Below, in pieces: positions 52,966 through 62,109 of a DNA stretch of 64,000 nt. How positions within the stretch are numbered: position 1 is the stretch's first letter; the number at the start of each line of letters is the position of its first letter. Source of the stretch: CAYVVT01 sp964454335. GTDB taxonomy: Bacteria > Fidelibacterota > UBA8477 > JABMPR01. The stretch spans positions 1-64,000 of the forward strand of contig CAYVVT010000007.1 in NCBI GenBank assembly GCA_964454335.1, in the 5' to 3' direction. Below the pieces are notes generated by a model. The model was not told where the DNA came from. It saw only the letters and a program-made list of their open reading frames with translations, and did no database searches. A program made the translations under genes and the position numbers.

Positions 52966-53394
52966 ATGTCACTTCGTTTCCGTCAGCGCTTTGTCGTGTT
53001 TACACTCGTTGGTATCAGCGGGATCATCGTAAATACCTTCTTTCTCTGGCTATTCACAGAGATGGTGGGATTCCCCTACCAGCTTGCATCCTTGATGGCC
53101 ATTCAGATCGCCATATTCAATAATTATTTCTGGAACCTGCGCTACACCTGGCGGGACCGCCGCATCAGTGGCCGCCAGCGCATCCTACGTAAGCTTGGCC
53201 AATTCACCCTGGTAAGCTGGATAGCCGGCGTGATCAACTGGATAACGTTGATCCTGCTGACTGAATTCGCGGGGGTCTATTACATTTATGCCAATCTGCT
53301 GGCCATTCTGGTGGCATCACTTGTAAATTATTTCGCGAATGACCTCTGGACCTTTCAATCCCTCTCGGAAGAGCAGGGGGATCACCTGGATTGA
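52966..53394 (+). CDS. GtrA-family membrane protein
   Basis: 142 residues from the ATG at 52966; an in-frame ATG at 52915 would add 17 residues and neither has a clear ribosome binding site. Four transmembrane helices (roughly 8-30, 35-60, 75-100, 108-130) and the motif VGISGIIVNTFFLW plus NNYFWNLRYTW are typical. GtrA-like proteins flip polyprenyl-linked sugars. No glycosyltransferase is beside it. Confidence 0.88.
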   Translation: MSLRFRQRFVVFTLVGISGIIVNTFFLWLFTEMVGFPYQLASLMAIQIAIFNNYFWNLRYTWRDRRISGRQRILRKLGQFTLVSWIAGVINWITLILLTEFAGVYYIYANLLAILVASLVNYFANDLWTFQSLSEEQGDHLD

Positions 53395-53466
53395 AGACCT
53401 GGATTATTACCTGAAACATCCCATTTTAAAGTGCTATTTCCGAAAGACATGATCTGAGAGGAGAAG

Positions 53467-54045
53467 ATGAAACATTACGTTTGGATCCTGTTGTTAATCT
53501 TGATGAGTTGCGGTACCAATGGCTTCAAGCAAGATCAATGGCTGGAACGAGGCATGGAAACCATAAAACCATTCAGGATACAGATGCAGACTGCACTGGA
53601 AGCCAGCCTTCTTGAAGGCATTACCCAAGGTTTGGGCGTATGTCGGGTTACTGCTCCCCAGATCGTTGAGAACCTGTCCACGGATAAATTGCTGGTTGGC
53701 CGTACCAGTCATCGATTGCGTAATCCCGGAAATGCTCCCCAACCCTGGCTCGACGATCAACTGACCAGGTATGAGACCGCCGTCAATCCGCTGCCACCGC
53801 AGGTCATGCAGCTGCCCGGTGGGAATATCGGCTATGTGGAACCCATTTACGTCAAACAGATCTGCCTTACCTGTCACGGGGAAAATCTCAGACCGGAACT
53901 GCTTGAACGTCTTGCCAGTCTTTATCCGGAAGACAATGCCCGTGGTTATAGCACTGGTGAATTCAGAGGTCTGTTCTGGGCAGAGTTCATCAATGGTGAG
54001 TATGACGAGCGGCCTGAGATAACAATACTGGAGTCGATCCGCTGA
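53467..54045 (+). CDS. DUF3365-type single-haem lipoprotein (Tll0287-like)
   Basis: 192 residues with a lipoprotein signal (lipobox LMSC). The core matches DUF3365: GLGVCRVTAPQIVENLSTDK, RTSHRLRNPGNAPQPWL, and the haem-binding CLTCHG (CxxCH) at about residue 136. The C-terminal GYSTGEFRGLFWAEF is diagnostic. Members bind one c-type haem at the membrane surface, possibly as redox or gas sensors. It is a single gene convergent on the next. Confidence 0.87.
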   Translation: MKHYVWILLLILMSCGTNGFKQDQWLERGMETIKPFRIQMQTALEASLLEGITQGLGVCRVTAPQIVENLSTDKLLVGRTSHRLRNPGNAPQPWLDDQLTRYETAVNPLPPQVMQLPGGNIGYVEPIYVKQICLTCHGENLRPELLERLASLYPEDNARGYSTGEFRGLFWAEFINGEYDERPEITILESIR

Positions 54046-54048
54046 CTC

Positions 54049-54702
54049 CTAAGGGCTAACGAGGTAATAGAAGGAGTCTCCCGAGAGGGATTGGAAGAGC
54101 TCCAGCCGGGAATTGTCTGATATCTCGATCACATCCTCATCAAAATAGGGAAATGGCGGATTATCCTGTATGTTGATGCTGATGGTGTTCGCACCTGTGA
54201 AGGCCAGAATATCCCTGGCAACGTCGTTTGAATCGCAAGCTACGGTCTGATCATTGATGAAAATGGTAGCCGGGAAAAGCGTATGGTTGATGAAATCGAG
54301 GTGGTACTGGGTACGCACCTCCATCAGCCTGGATCTCGTGTATTCTTTACCATCAATGTCTATAACCAGGATCATGATCCGGTAGCTCCCATTCTCCACC
54401 TTCTGAGCCGTCCAGGTCCAGCGGTAGGGTGGAATTGTCAGATCCGGTAACACTGCAATGAGCGTTCCGTCAGGTCCATGGACCTCACAACCCACAGAAA
54501 TGATCTCCGGGGCATTTTCCAGTTCCACCAGGATGGGAATGTCGAACTCACCAGCATAACCTGCCAGGATCACAGACGCACCTTCAGGGAAGGTGATATC
54601 GATCTCCAAGTCATCCTCCTGGGATCCGGAGCATCCTAGCAGAAATAGGATGGGCAACGAAGTGAGGAATAGCCGGGAACAGATGCTGAAGGGAAAGGTC
54701 AT
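54049..54702 (-). CDS. Uncharacterised lipoprotein with Ig-like features
   Basis: 217 residues with a lipoprotein signal (lipobox LLGC). The chain looks like two beta-sandwich repeats (DITFPEGASVILAGY, GSYRIMILVIDIDGKEY), the first resembling bacterial Ig-like domains. It has no known motif. It overlaps the msbA-like gene by 4 nt at its start, so the two are co-transcribed; a role at the cell surface is inferred. Confidence 0.65.
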   Translation of the reverse strand: MTFPFSICSRLFLTSLPILFLLGCSGSQEDDLEIDITFPEGASVILAGYAGEFDIPILVELENAPEIISVGCEVHGPDGTLIAVLPDLTIPPYRWTWTAQKVENGSYRIMILVIDIDGKEYTRSRLMEVRTQYHLDFINHTLFPATIFINDQTVACDSNDVARDILAFTGANTISINIQDNPPFPYFDEDVIEISDNSRLELFQSLSGDSFYYLVSP

Positions 54703-56534
54703 GAGGTGTTCTGGTCATTCTCCTCAGCAAATTGAAGTTCATAGAGTTTCTGGTACAAGCCCCCGGAATTTTTAAGATCCTGATGATTACCCCGCTCAAT
54801 GATACGACCATCCTCCATTACCAGGATCTCATCGGCATTGAGAATGGTGGATAGACGATGAGCGATGACGATGACAGTACGGCCCTTCATCAGGCGGTCG
54901 ATGGCGTTCTGCACCAGTTTCTCAGATTCTGTATCCAGGGCGGAAGTGGCCTCATCCAGAATCAGGATGGCCGGGTCCTTCAGGAGTGCCCTGGCGATGG
55001 CAATCCGTTGTCTCTGCCCACCGGAGAGTCTGGCGCCACGCTCACCGATCATGGTGTCGTAAGCTTCGGGGAGAACGCTGATAAATTCGTGTGCGTTGGC
55101 CTGCTCGGCGGCTTCCTGGATAGCCTGGGGCGCGCTCTCTATCCCGTAGGCAATGTTGTTTGCCACGGTATCATTGAACAGGATGGTGTCCTGGGAGACG
55201 ATGCCGATCTGAGACCTGAATGATCGCCGCGTCAATCCCCGGATATCCTGACCGTCTATTCTAATCGTTCCCTCGGTGATATCGTGGAAGCGCGGGATCA
55301 GATCCACCAGTGTGGATTTACCAGAGCCGCTGGGACCCACCAGGGCAATGACATTACCCTTGGGTATACGCAGATCAATATGCTTGACGGCAGGCAGATC
55401 TGAATTCGAGTACTTGAAGGATACATTTTCGAACTCGATGGAGTCTGCAAAGGGTGGTAGATCGGCTCCTTTAACGGAATCCTTGATAGCCGGTTCAATA
55501 TCCAGCATCTCAAATATGCGCGAGCCGGCAGCAATACCAGTCTGGATGCCAATATTCACCTTAGCAAGGTTCCGGATGGGTTGATAGATGCTGAACAGCA
55601 GAACGATAAAACGGAGAAAATCTTCGCTGGTGATGGTCTCGTAACGCAGGACCTGTTGGCCCCCCACCCATAACAGAACGACGGCCATGGTGACTCCCAG
55701 CATCTCCGTTACCGGTGTAGACAGTGTCTGCAGGCGGACCAGGCGGAACATGAGCTTGTACAGGTAGCCGGCTTCGCCATGGAAGCGCTTCCGCTCCGTA
55801 TTCTCATTCACAAAGGCCTTGATGATGCGGATACCACCTATCATCTCGGAGAATCTGCTGGTAATCTCGCCCAGCTGCTGCTGCACACGGATCACCTTTC
55901 GCCGTATGCTGCGACTGATGAGGACGATGAAGAAGGTCGTCACCGGGATCACCAGCAGGGAGATCAGGGTGAGTTGCCAGTCGATTACGAAAAGGAGTGT
56001 CAAGTAGGCGATGATATAGAGCGGTTCCACAATCAGGGGTCGAAACGTCGTGGCCAGTGCATGATTCACGCGCATCACATCGTTCATAGCCAGAGAGATC
56101 AGGTCGCCGCTGCGCCTGCTCTGGAAGAATTGCAAAGGCTGCAGGACGTAATGTTCATATAACCTTGCCCGGAGATCCCGAACAACCCGTGCCTGTACGA
56201 TACCGGTGAGGATCGCATTACCATAGTACGCCAGGCTTTTGATGAGATAACTGAGCAGAATAACGATCCCCAGGGTCTGAAGCGCATCCAGTTGATCACC
56301 GGAGAAGAAGATCTCACGGGTTGCTTCCTTGAGACGTTCGTTCAGGTCCCAATCTCCAATGACCTTTTCCGCAGAAGGGGCCGACGGATCTGATGATGAG
56401 AATATGGTGGTGATGAATGAGGCTGATAACCACAGGGTCAATGTCTGGAAGAAGACGTTGACCATTGAGAGAAGGACACCGCCGGTAAGATGTTTCCAGT
56501 AAGGCCGTACAAGTACCAGAATTCGTCGATACAT
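54699..56534 (-). CDS. MsbA-like ABC half-transporter (lipid flippase type)
   Basis: 611 residues from the ATG at 56534, just after the tsaC-like stop; an in-frame start at 56615 would overlap that gene. Six transmembrane helices in the first 330 residues, then a nucleotide-binding domain: Walker A GPSGSGKSTLVDLIPRF, signature LSGGQRQRIAIARAL, Walker B AILILDEATSALD and the H-loop IAHRLSTI. In this lpx/dxr/rseP neighbourhood it is a good candidate for lipid A core export. A multidrug transporter is the alternative. Confidence 0.85.
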   Translation of the reverse strand: MYRRILVLVRPYWKHLTGGVLLSMVNVFFQTLTLWLSASFITTIFSSSDPSAPSAEKVIGDWDLNERLKEATREIFFSGDQLDALQTLGIVILLSYLIKSLAYYGNAILTGIVQARVVRDLRARLYEHYVLQPLQFFQSRRSGDLISLAMNDVMRVNHALATTFRPLIVEPLYIIAYLTLLFVIDWQLTLISLLVIPVTTFFIVLISRSIRRKVIRVQQQLGEITSRFSEMIGGIRIIKAFVNENTERKRFHGEAGYLYKLMFRLVRLQTLSTPVTEMLGVTMAVVLLWVGGQQVLRYETITSEDFLRFIVLLFSIYQPIRNLAKVNIGIQTGIAAGSRIFEMLDIEPAIKDSVKGADLPPFADSIEFENVSFKYSNSDLPAVKHIDLRIPKGNVIALVGPSGSGKSTLVDLIPRFHDITEGTIRIDGQDIRGLTRRSFRSQIGIVSQDTILFNDTVANNIAYGIESAPQAIQEAAEQANAHEFISVLPEAYDTMIGERGARLSGGQRQRIAIARALLKDPAILILDEATSALDTESEKLVQNAIDRLMKGRTVIVIAHRLSTILNADEILVMEDGRIIERGNHQDLKNSGGLYQKLYELQFAEENDQNTS

Positions 56535-56535
56535 C

Positions 56536-57165
56536 TTAATCAAGCGCCTTCCTGATGGCCTCACGGGTAATGACGCCTTCCCGGAGTATGTTGGGTCTTT
56601 CTCCGCAGAGATCAATCACGGTGCTGCCCGGTGAAGGTGGCAATGTTCCGGCATCAATAACAAGGTCAAGTCGATCATCAAAATACGCCACTATCTGCTC
56701 AACCGACCTGGCAGGTACTGCCCCGGTAGGATTGACACTGGTGCTGGTGATGGGTTTACCGAATTGCTGTACGATCTCGAGACAGAGCGAATGATCCGGG
56801 ATCCGGAATCCGACACTGCCCTTCTCTGAACGGATGGATTCGGCTACCACCAGGTCTGTATCGCAAATCACGGTGAGGGATCCTGGTAAGAAAGCATGGA
56901 TGAGTTTCACTGCATTCTCACTCAGCGATTTTGCAACATCCAGCAGCCATTCGACACTCCCCAGCATGACTGAGATCGGTGTTCCGCTGCGACCCTTCAG
57001 TCTAGCGATCTGTTCCACCGCAAGGCTTGAACTGGCATCCGCCCCCAGACCGTACAGGGTATCCGTAGGATACGCCATAACACCTCCACCTGCGAGGGTA
57101 TCGCAGGCCGACTCATTCAATGAACGAGTATTAGGAGCGTCCGGCATCCAGGACATTACACGCAT
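56536..57165 (-). CDS. Threonylcarbamoyl-AMP synthase (TsaC/Sua5 family)
   Basis: 209 residues from the ATG at 57165; a TTG at 57198 and further ATGs at 57156 and 57147 are possible. The catalytic core is GGGVMAYPTDTLYGLGADASS and KGRSGTPISVML in parts, with STSVNPTGAVPARS near the end. The enzyme makes threonylcarbamoyl-AMP for tRNA t6A. It is the short, YrdC-type version. It is 1 nt before the msbA-like start and 44 nt after the lpxL-like gene (10 nt if the TTG is used). Confidence 0.87.
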   Translation of the reverse strand: MRVMSWMPDAPNTRSLNESACDTLAGGGVMAYPTDTLYGLGADASSSLAVEQIARLKGRSGTPISVMLGSVEWLLDVAKSLSENAVKLIHAFLPGSLTVICDTDLVVAESIRSEKGSVGFRIPDHSLCLEIVQQFGKPITSTSVNPTGAVPARSVEQIVAYFDDRLDLVIDAGTLPPSPGSTVIDLCGERPNILREGVITREAIRKALD

Positions 57166-57208
57166 AGAATTGGAATATAGCCCGCTGTTTTCGATCAAAA
57201 CAGTGATT

Positions 57209-58159
57209 CTAGTTTGAAGGAATGGCCCTGGCCTTGCGATCGCGCCGGTCCAGATCCCGCCAACGCTGATGGAACCAGAAGTATTGTTCCGGGTGTTTCC
57301 GGATCTCCGCTTCCAGTTTATGGGTGAGTAGCTGTGTGACCTCTCTGATCCATTCGTCGTTCAACTCTGCCTGTGCTTCGTAGGGAACTTTTTCGACATC
57401 GATATAGAAATGTCCACGTGTCTGCCGGGAAACGAGGAAAATGAGCCAGGGATTCGATCTCTGGGCGATGACGGCAATACCCTTCGGGGTCCTGGAGGGC
57501 AGACCGAAGAACTCAACCGTGATGGCATTATTGGCTTTATACTGGTCTCCCACAACTGCAATGCATCCACTTTCCTGCATGGCCGCGATAAATGTGCTGA
57601 TCCCCAGACGCGATCCGATGAGACGCATATTGCGTGCCTCGCGAATCCCGCTCAACCACCATTCTGAGAGTGGATTCTTCTGCACACGGTAGATCGAGCT
57701 ACCCATTCCGGCATAGTCACATACAAAGCGACCGGCCATTTCCCAGCTGCCGTAGTGCCCCGTAAAATAGAGCATAGCTGCTCCGGCCGTTCTGGCCTCA
57801 TCGATGAGGTCGGTGAGAGTCGGTGCAGTAACCAATCGCTTGATCTTTCGTTTGGGCATGATCCAGAGTTTCAGCGTGGACATGAAGCTCTCACCCCAAT
57901 GCTGATAGCAGGACAGGGTGATATTCTCACGCTCCTCATCCCTCAACTCAGGGTAGGCTCTCAGCAGATTCCGGTGGATGATGTCCTTGCGGATGGGAAA
58001 AATGTGATAACTGAGCCAGCCCAGCCCACGTCCCAGTCGCCAGGCGACTCCCCAGGGAATGATGATCACTACGAGATTCAGGAGCATCATGAACAGGAAT
58101 TCGAATGAATATCGAATCCATTTCAGGATGAATCTGGATCGAGATGGATTTTTACCCAT
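57209..58159 (-). CDS. Lipid A acyltransferase-like protein (LpxL/HtrB family)
   Basis: 316 residues with one N-terminal transmembrane helix (about 18-38). The H(X4)E motif HYGSWE is near residue 138, and FGLPSRTPKGI and FWFHQRWRDLDRR at the end are typical for LpxL/LpxM. It adds the late acyl chain to lipid A precursors. The C-terminus with a WRDRRDR-type basic run is common. It sits between rseP and tsaC in the envelope cluster. Confidence 0.9.
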   Translation of the reverse strand: MGKNPSRSRFILKWIRYSFEFLFMMLLNLVVIIIPWGVAWRLGRGLGWLSYHIFPIRKDIIHRNLLRAYPELRDEERENITLSCYQHWGESFMSTLKLWIMPKRKIKRLVTAPTLTDLIDEARTAGAAMLYFTGHYGSWEMAGRFVCDYAGMGSSIYRVQKNPLSEWWLSGIREARNMRLIGSRLGISTFIAAMQESGCIAVVGDQYKANNAITVEFFGLPSRTPKGIAVIAQRSNPWLIFLVSRQTRGHFYIDVEKVPYEAQAELNDEWIREVTQLLTHKLEAEIRKHPEQYFWFHQRWRDLDRRDRKARAIPSN

Positions 58160-58184
58160 GTGGTCTGTACGGCTGTCTCAGGGC

Positions 58185-59384
58185 TTAAAGCCTGGCAATA
58201 TCGTTGACCGTAATGAAAATGATGAGCCCCAACAGAAAGATGATACCAACCTGCTGGATGGCCAGTTTGACCCGTAATGGCAGTGGTCGCCTTACAATAC
58301 CCTCCAGGGAAATGATGATGAAGTGGCCCCCATCCAGTCCCGGTATGGGTAGAATATTGATAAACGCAAGATTTATGGATATGATGGCCATGAAATAGAA
58401 AACATCGATCCAACCACGGCGCGCCATTTCGCCGGCCATCTTGGCAATGGCGATAGGACCTCCTACCTGATCCATCGAGGCTTTACCTGAGACCATCTGC
58501 CACAGACTTCGGGCCATCAGGGTACCGAATAGGTAGGTACTGCGGCCCCCATAGCCGAAGGCCTCGATCAGGGAAGGTTCGATGGTTTTCGTCATCCGAC
58601 CTACACCGAGCATCCCCACCACCCGGTTCCCCTCGATAGTTGGAATGGTTTCCTTGACAATGGTCACCGAATCTGAATGCAGGCTTCCGCCTCGTTTCCA
58701 TTGAATCGGGATGGTCTCCCCGGGTCTGGTCTGCACGATGGCTGTCATCTCCTCCCACCGGCTCACCGATTCTCCATTTACAGAAACGATCACATCACCT
58801 TCGCGGATACCAATACCTTCTGCAGGAAAGGTCTCCCGTTCCTCTGTACTGACCAGGGATCCGACCCCGGTGCCCTCCAGGGGCTCTTCGATGCCGCTGT
58901 GCAAAATGATCCCGGTAAAGATGAACCAGGCCAGTATGGTGTTCAAGATCACACCACCTGAGATAGCCATTAGCTGTTGCCAGCGCTTCTTGCTGGTGAA
59001 TTCCCAGGGTTTTCCTTTCACCTGGGTATCCAGAGATTCGTCGATCATGCCCGCCATTTTCACATAGCCACCGAAGGGGGTCCAGCTCAGCGCAAATTCG
59101 GTATCTCCCGCTTTGGGTTTCCGACGACGAACCCTGTATTCCACAGTCTCGGCGTTCAAGCGCCGTTGCAGGAACCAGGGGATGAACAGCTTGATCCACA
59201 AACCGTCAAACTTGTTGCGAATGCTCATCATTCGTGGCGGCAGTCCGATGGAGAAACGTTCCACCCGGATCCCCACCAGCTTGGCAGCCAGAAAATGGCC
59301 CAACTCGTGGATCAGGATCAGGATACCAAGGGTAAATACCGCGGCGAGGATGGTGATTAAAAAATCTGAGCTGAATAAATACAT
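58185..59384 (-). CDS. rseP: Site-2 protease RseP
   Basis: 399 residues. HELGH in the first helix (about residue 26) and NILPIPGLDGGH in the third form the zinc site. A PDZ domain lies between (about 150-260), with IREGDVIVSVNGESV. It degrades anti-sigma factors and cleaves signal peptides. It follows dxr by 9 nt, the usual layout. Confidence 0.94.
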   Translation of the reverse strand: MYLFSSDFLITILAAVFTLGILILIHELGHFLAAKLVGIRVERFSIGLPPRMMSIRNKFDGLWIKLFIPWFLQRRLNAETVEYRVRRRKPKAGDTEFALSWTPFGGYVKMAGMIDESLDTQVKGKPWEFTSKKRWQQLMAISGGVILNTILAWFIFTGIILHSGIEEPLEGTGVGSLVSTEERETFPAEGIGIREGDVIVSVNGESVSRWEEMTAIVQTRPGETIPIQWKRGGSLHSDSVTIVKETIPTIEGNRVVGMLGVGRMTKTIEPSLIEAFGYGGRSTYLFGTLMARSLWQMVSGKASMDQVGGPIAIAKMAGEMARRGWIDVFYFMAIISINLAFINILPIPGLDGGHFIIISLEGIVRRPLPLRVKLAIQQVGIIFLLGLIIFITVNDIARL

Positions 59385-59393
59385 ATGTGCCGA

Positions 59394-60563
59394 TCAATTC
59401 TTTCTGACAAAATCACGAGCCCATTTTTCCAGGGCTAAAATATCATCAAGTGAGGGGTGTTCAAGAAATTCATGTTGAGCCAGGGCTGATTCGATGATCT
59501 TCGGTATGGACGTGAAGCTGATCTCACCATCGAGAAAACGGTAAACTGCGAATTCGTTGGCCACATTCAATACCGTACCTGCGCTGCCGCCCTGCTCCAG
59601 GGCATCATAGGCCAGTTGGATACAGCTGAATTTCTCAAGATCCGGTTCTTCAAAGTGCAGGCGTCCAATGGCTGCAAGATCGAGGTTCTCCCAACGCTGC
59701 GGGAAATGATGCGGATAGGTCAGGGCATACTGGATGGGGATCTTCATATCCGGTAAACCCAACTGGGCCTTGACGGAACCATCCTTGAATTCCACCATTG
59801 AATGGATGATGCTTTCCGGGTGAACGACAATATCGATCCTGTCGCCGGGCATATTGAACAACCAGTGCGCTTCGATGACCTCCAGACCCTTGTTCATCAT
59901 GGTGGCTGAATCAATGGTGATCTTGCGCCCCATATCCCAATTGGGATGTTTCAGGGCCTGTTCAACTGTAATCGTCTCAAAATCCTCCAGGGATCGAGTG
60001 CGAAATGGGCCACCTGAACCTGTAACGATCAGCCGTTCGACATCCGCCATATCCTCCCCTGTAAGGCATTGCCAGATGGCACTGTGCTCACTGTCAACGG
60101 GATACAGTTTAATCTTTCCATCCGCCAGCAGCCGGTTGATCAGGTCTCCGGCCATGACAAGACTCTCCTTATTGGACAGTGCGATGTTCCGTCCGGCTTT
60201 TATCGCGCGGATGGTGGGTTCCATCCCGGCGCTGCCCACCAGTCCATTCAGGACTGTATCAACGTCATCTCGGCCGGAGAGTTCCAGTAGTCCCTCACGA
60301 CCATCAATGACCTCGATCTCAGCCGGCAGAGCATCTCTGACCTTGTCGCGCAGATCACTGTCTCCGATTGAAACAGCTCTGGGCTTGAATTCCAGAGCCT
60401 GCTGGATAAGCAGATCGGCTTGAGTGTGTGCCGAAAGCCCCACGATCTGGAAGTTCTCAGGGAAGTCACGGACGACATTGAGCGCATTGACACCGATACT
60501 GCCGGTGGATCCAAGTACAGTGATCGATTTACTGTCCATCAAGCTACTTGCGCTCTGGCTCAT
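59394..60563 (-). CDS. dxr: 1-deoxy-D-xylulose 5-phosphate reductoisomerase
   Basis: 389 residues from the ATG at 60563, chosen because AGGGAA lies upstream; the in-frame ATG at 60539 lacks this. The NADPH motif GSTGSIGVNAL, the SNKESLVMAG motif, VDSEHSAIWQCL and TGSGGPF are characteristic. It makes methylerythritol phosphate in the non-mevalonate isoprenoid pathway. Its start lies within the end of the 60544-61284 gene (20-nt overlap). Confidence 0.95.
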   Translation of the reverse strand: MSQSASSLMDSKSITVLGSTGSIGVNALNVVRDFPENFQIVGLSAHTQADLLIQQALEFKPRAVSIGDSDLRDKVRDALPAEIEVIDGREGLLELSGRDDVDTVLNGLVGSAGMEPTIRAIKAGRNIALSNKESLVMAGDLINRLLADGKIKLYPVDSEHSAIWQCLTGEDMADVERLIVTGSGGPFRTRSLEDFETITVEQALKHPNWDMGRKITIDSATMMNKGLEVIEAHWLFNMPGDRIDIVVHPESIIHSMVEFKDGSVKAQLGLPDMKIPIQYALTYPHHFPQRWENLDLAAIGRLHFEEPDLEKFSCIQLAYDALEQGGSAGTVLNVANEFAVYRFLDGEISFTSIPKIIESALAQHEFLEHPSLDDILALEKWARDFVRKN

Positions 60564-61284
60564 CTTTTGTTCCCTGTTCGATCCCGTGGTGAAGATCCCA
60601 AGCCAGACCAAACTTTATCCCGAAACCGTCCAGGGTGACGGGGATGGAGCATATCATTACCAGATCCTTCGCGATACCATAACTGAGATGGGCGAATCCG
60701 GTCCATTCCACGCCGTCCTTGAGGTGATAGGGTGTTTTTTCGGTATAGCTGTGCCGTAGAACAGGGCCACCCCCTGCCTGGACAATGATCCTGTCGAATG
60801 CTCTGATCCCGGCGAGTTGGAAGGCCAGGTCACGCTGGGTGAAGGTCCCTGCTTCCTTGATCTGGTGCCAGGTCAGGCCCACTGAATAATCATACTTGCT
60901 ATCTGTCCTGCGATAGGTGTTCACACACAGGCTACTACCGATCACAGGTTCGTTGCCGGGCCAACGCTCAAGCGCAGCGCGTAGCGCAAAATCTTCGCTT
61001 GGCTGTATCGTGTACTCGAATCGCTGCATGGATTGAATACCATCTGCACTCGCGCCCAGTAGATGAGTGGCCAATGCCAACCTGGAAGTAGCGGCTTCCA
61101 TCACCTCTACGGGCAGGGCTGCGATAGCGCTGATGAAGCGCAGATCATTGGTGAACGATGCAGCATCCCCTTCATCCGGGATCTGGGCAAGTGCTGGTGC
61201 TGAAAGAGCAATCAGTAGAGCAACAGGATGGACCGAACTTCGCAAGATCAGTGTGGAAAATTTTTTCTTTGGGTAGCGGTTCAT
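60544..61284 (-). CDS. Uncharacterised exported protein between lpxA and dxr
   Basis: 246 residues from the ATG at 61284, after which a signal peptide ends near APALAQ. The mature part looks like a beta-rich outer-membrane protein (YDYSVGLTWHQIK, RHSYTEKTPYHLKDG), ending in a charged tail. I recognise no family. It overlaps dxr by 20 nt and follows lpxA by 40 nt, so it is probably part of the envelope operon. Confidence 0.65.
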   Translation of the reverse strand: MNRYPKKKFSTLILRSSVHPVALLIALSAPALAQIPDEGDAASFTNDLRFISAIAALPVEVMEAATSRLALATHLLGASADGIQSMQRFEYTIQPSEDFALRAALERWPGNEPVIGSSLCVNTYRRTDSKYDYSVGLTWHQIKEAGTFTQRDLAFQLAGIRAFDRIIVQAGGGPVLRHSYTEKTPYHLKDGVEWTGFAHLSYGIAKDLVMICSIPVTLDGFGIKFGLAWDLHHGIEQGTKDEPERK

Positions 61285-61324
61285 GATGCCCCTGAGGGCG
61301 GTGATTAGCTTCCTGCTGACCGGA

Positions 61325-62107
61325 TCATCCCCTGATGATACCGCGCCGGCTGCCTTCGACGAAGGCAACGATCTTCCGGACCTCAGGCGTCATCTCCATG
61401 TTTTCCTTCACGTAGCGAACAGCGTGGCCGACATGGAGTTTGGAGCGGTAGATCATGGTATAGACGCGCTTGATCGTGTTGATTGTTTCAGCGGCAAAAC
61501 CTCTTCTATGCAGACCGATGGAATTCAAACCGTTGTAGGCCAGAGGAGCTTTGGCTGCCCTGATATATGGTGGGACGTCCTTCGTGACCCTGAATCCACC
61601 ACCCACCATGGCATGGGCACCTATACTACAGAACTGGTGGACCGGTACTGCGCCGCCAATGATGACATAATCCTCGATATCGACATGACCACCGATCTGG
61701 CAGGCATTGGAAATGATCACATTGTCACCGATCCGGCAGTCGTGCGCAACATGGCTGTAAGCCAGAAGCAGGACATTGCTGCCGACCTCTGTCTTCCACC
61801 TGTCAGTTGTGCCGCGATGCACTGTGCAATACTCACGGACTGTCGTGTTGTCACCAACGATGGTTTCTGTTTCCTCATCGGAGTATTTCAGGTCCTGGGA
61901 GACCTCACCGATGACGGCGCCCTGGAAAACCCGGCAGTTCTTGCCGATGGTCGATCGGGCCCCAACATGCGTGTGAGCTTTGAGAGTGACACCATCACCG
62001 ATGGTAGTATTCTCCTCAACGATTGCATAGGGACCGATAACGACATTTTCACCAATGTGGACGTTATCATCACTGACGATTGCGGTGGGGTGTATGCGTG
62101 TTGCCAT
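61325..62107 (-). CDS. lpxA: UDP-N-acetylglucosamine acyltransferase
   Basis: 260 residues. A left-handed beta-helix of hexapeptide repeats begins at residue 4 (IHPTAIVSDDNVHIGENVVIG). The catalytic His is in YSHVAHDCRIGDN. The C-terminal helical part is typical of LpxA. It catalyses the first lipid A step. It starts 2 nt after the lpxC-fabZ stop. Confidence 0.95.
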   Translation of the reverse strand: MATRIHPTAIVSDDNVHIGENVVIGPYAIVEENTTIGDGVTLKAHTHVGARSTIGKNCRVFQGAVIGEVSQDLKYSDEETETIVGDNTTVREYCTVHRGTTDRWKTEVGSNVLLLAYSHVAHDCRIGDNVIISNACQIGGHVDIEDYVIIGGAVPVHQFCSIGAHAMVGGGFRVTKDVPPYIRAAKAPLAYNGLNSIGLHRRGFAAETINTIKRVYTMIYRSKLHVGHAVRYVKENMEMTPEVRKIVAFVEGSRRGIIRG

Positions 62108-62109
62108 GC

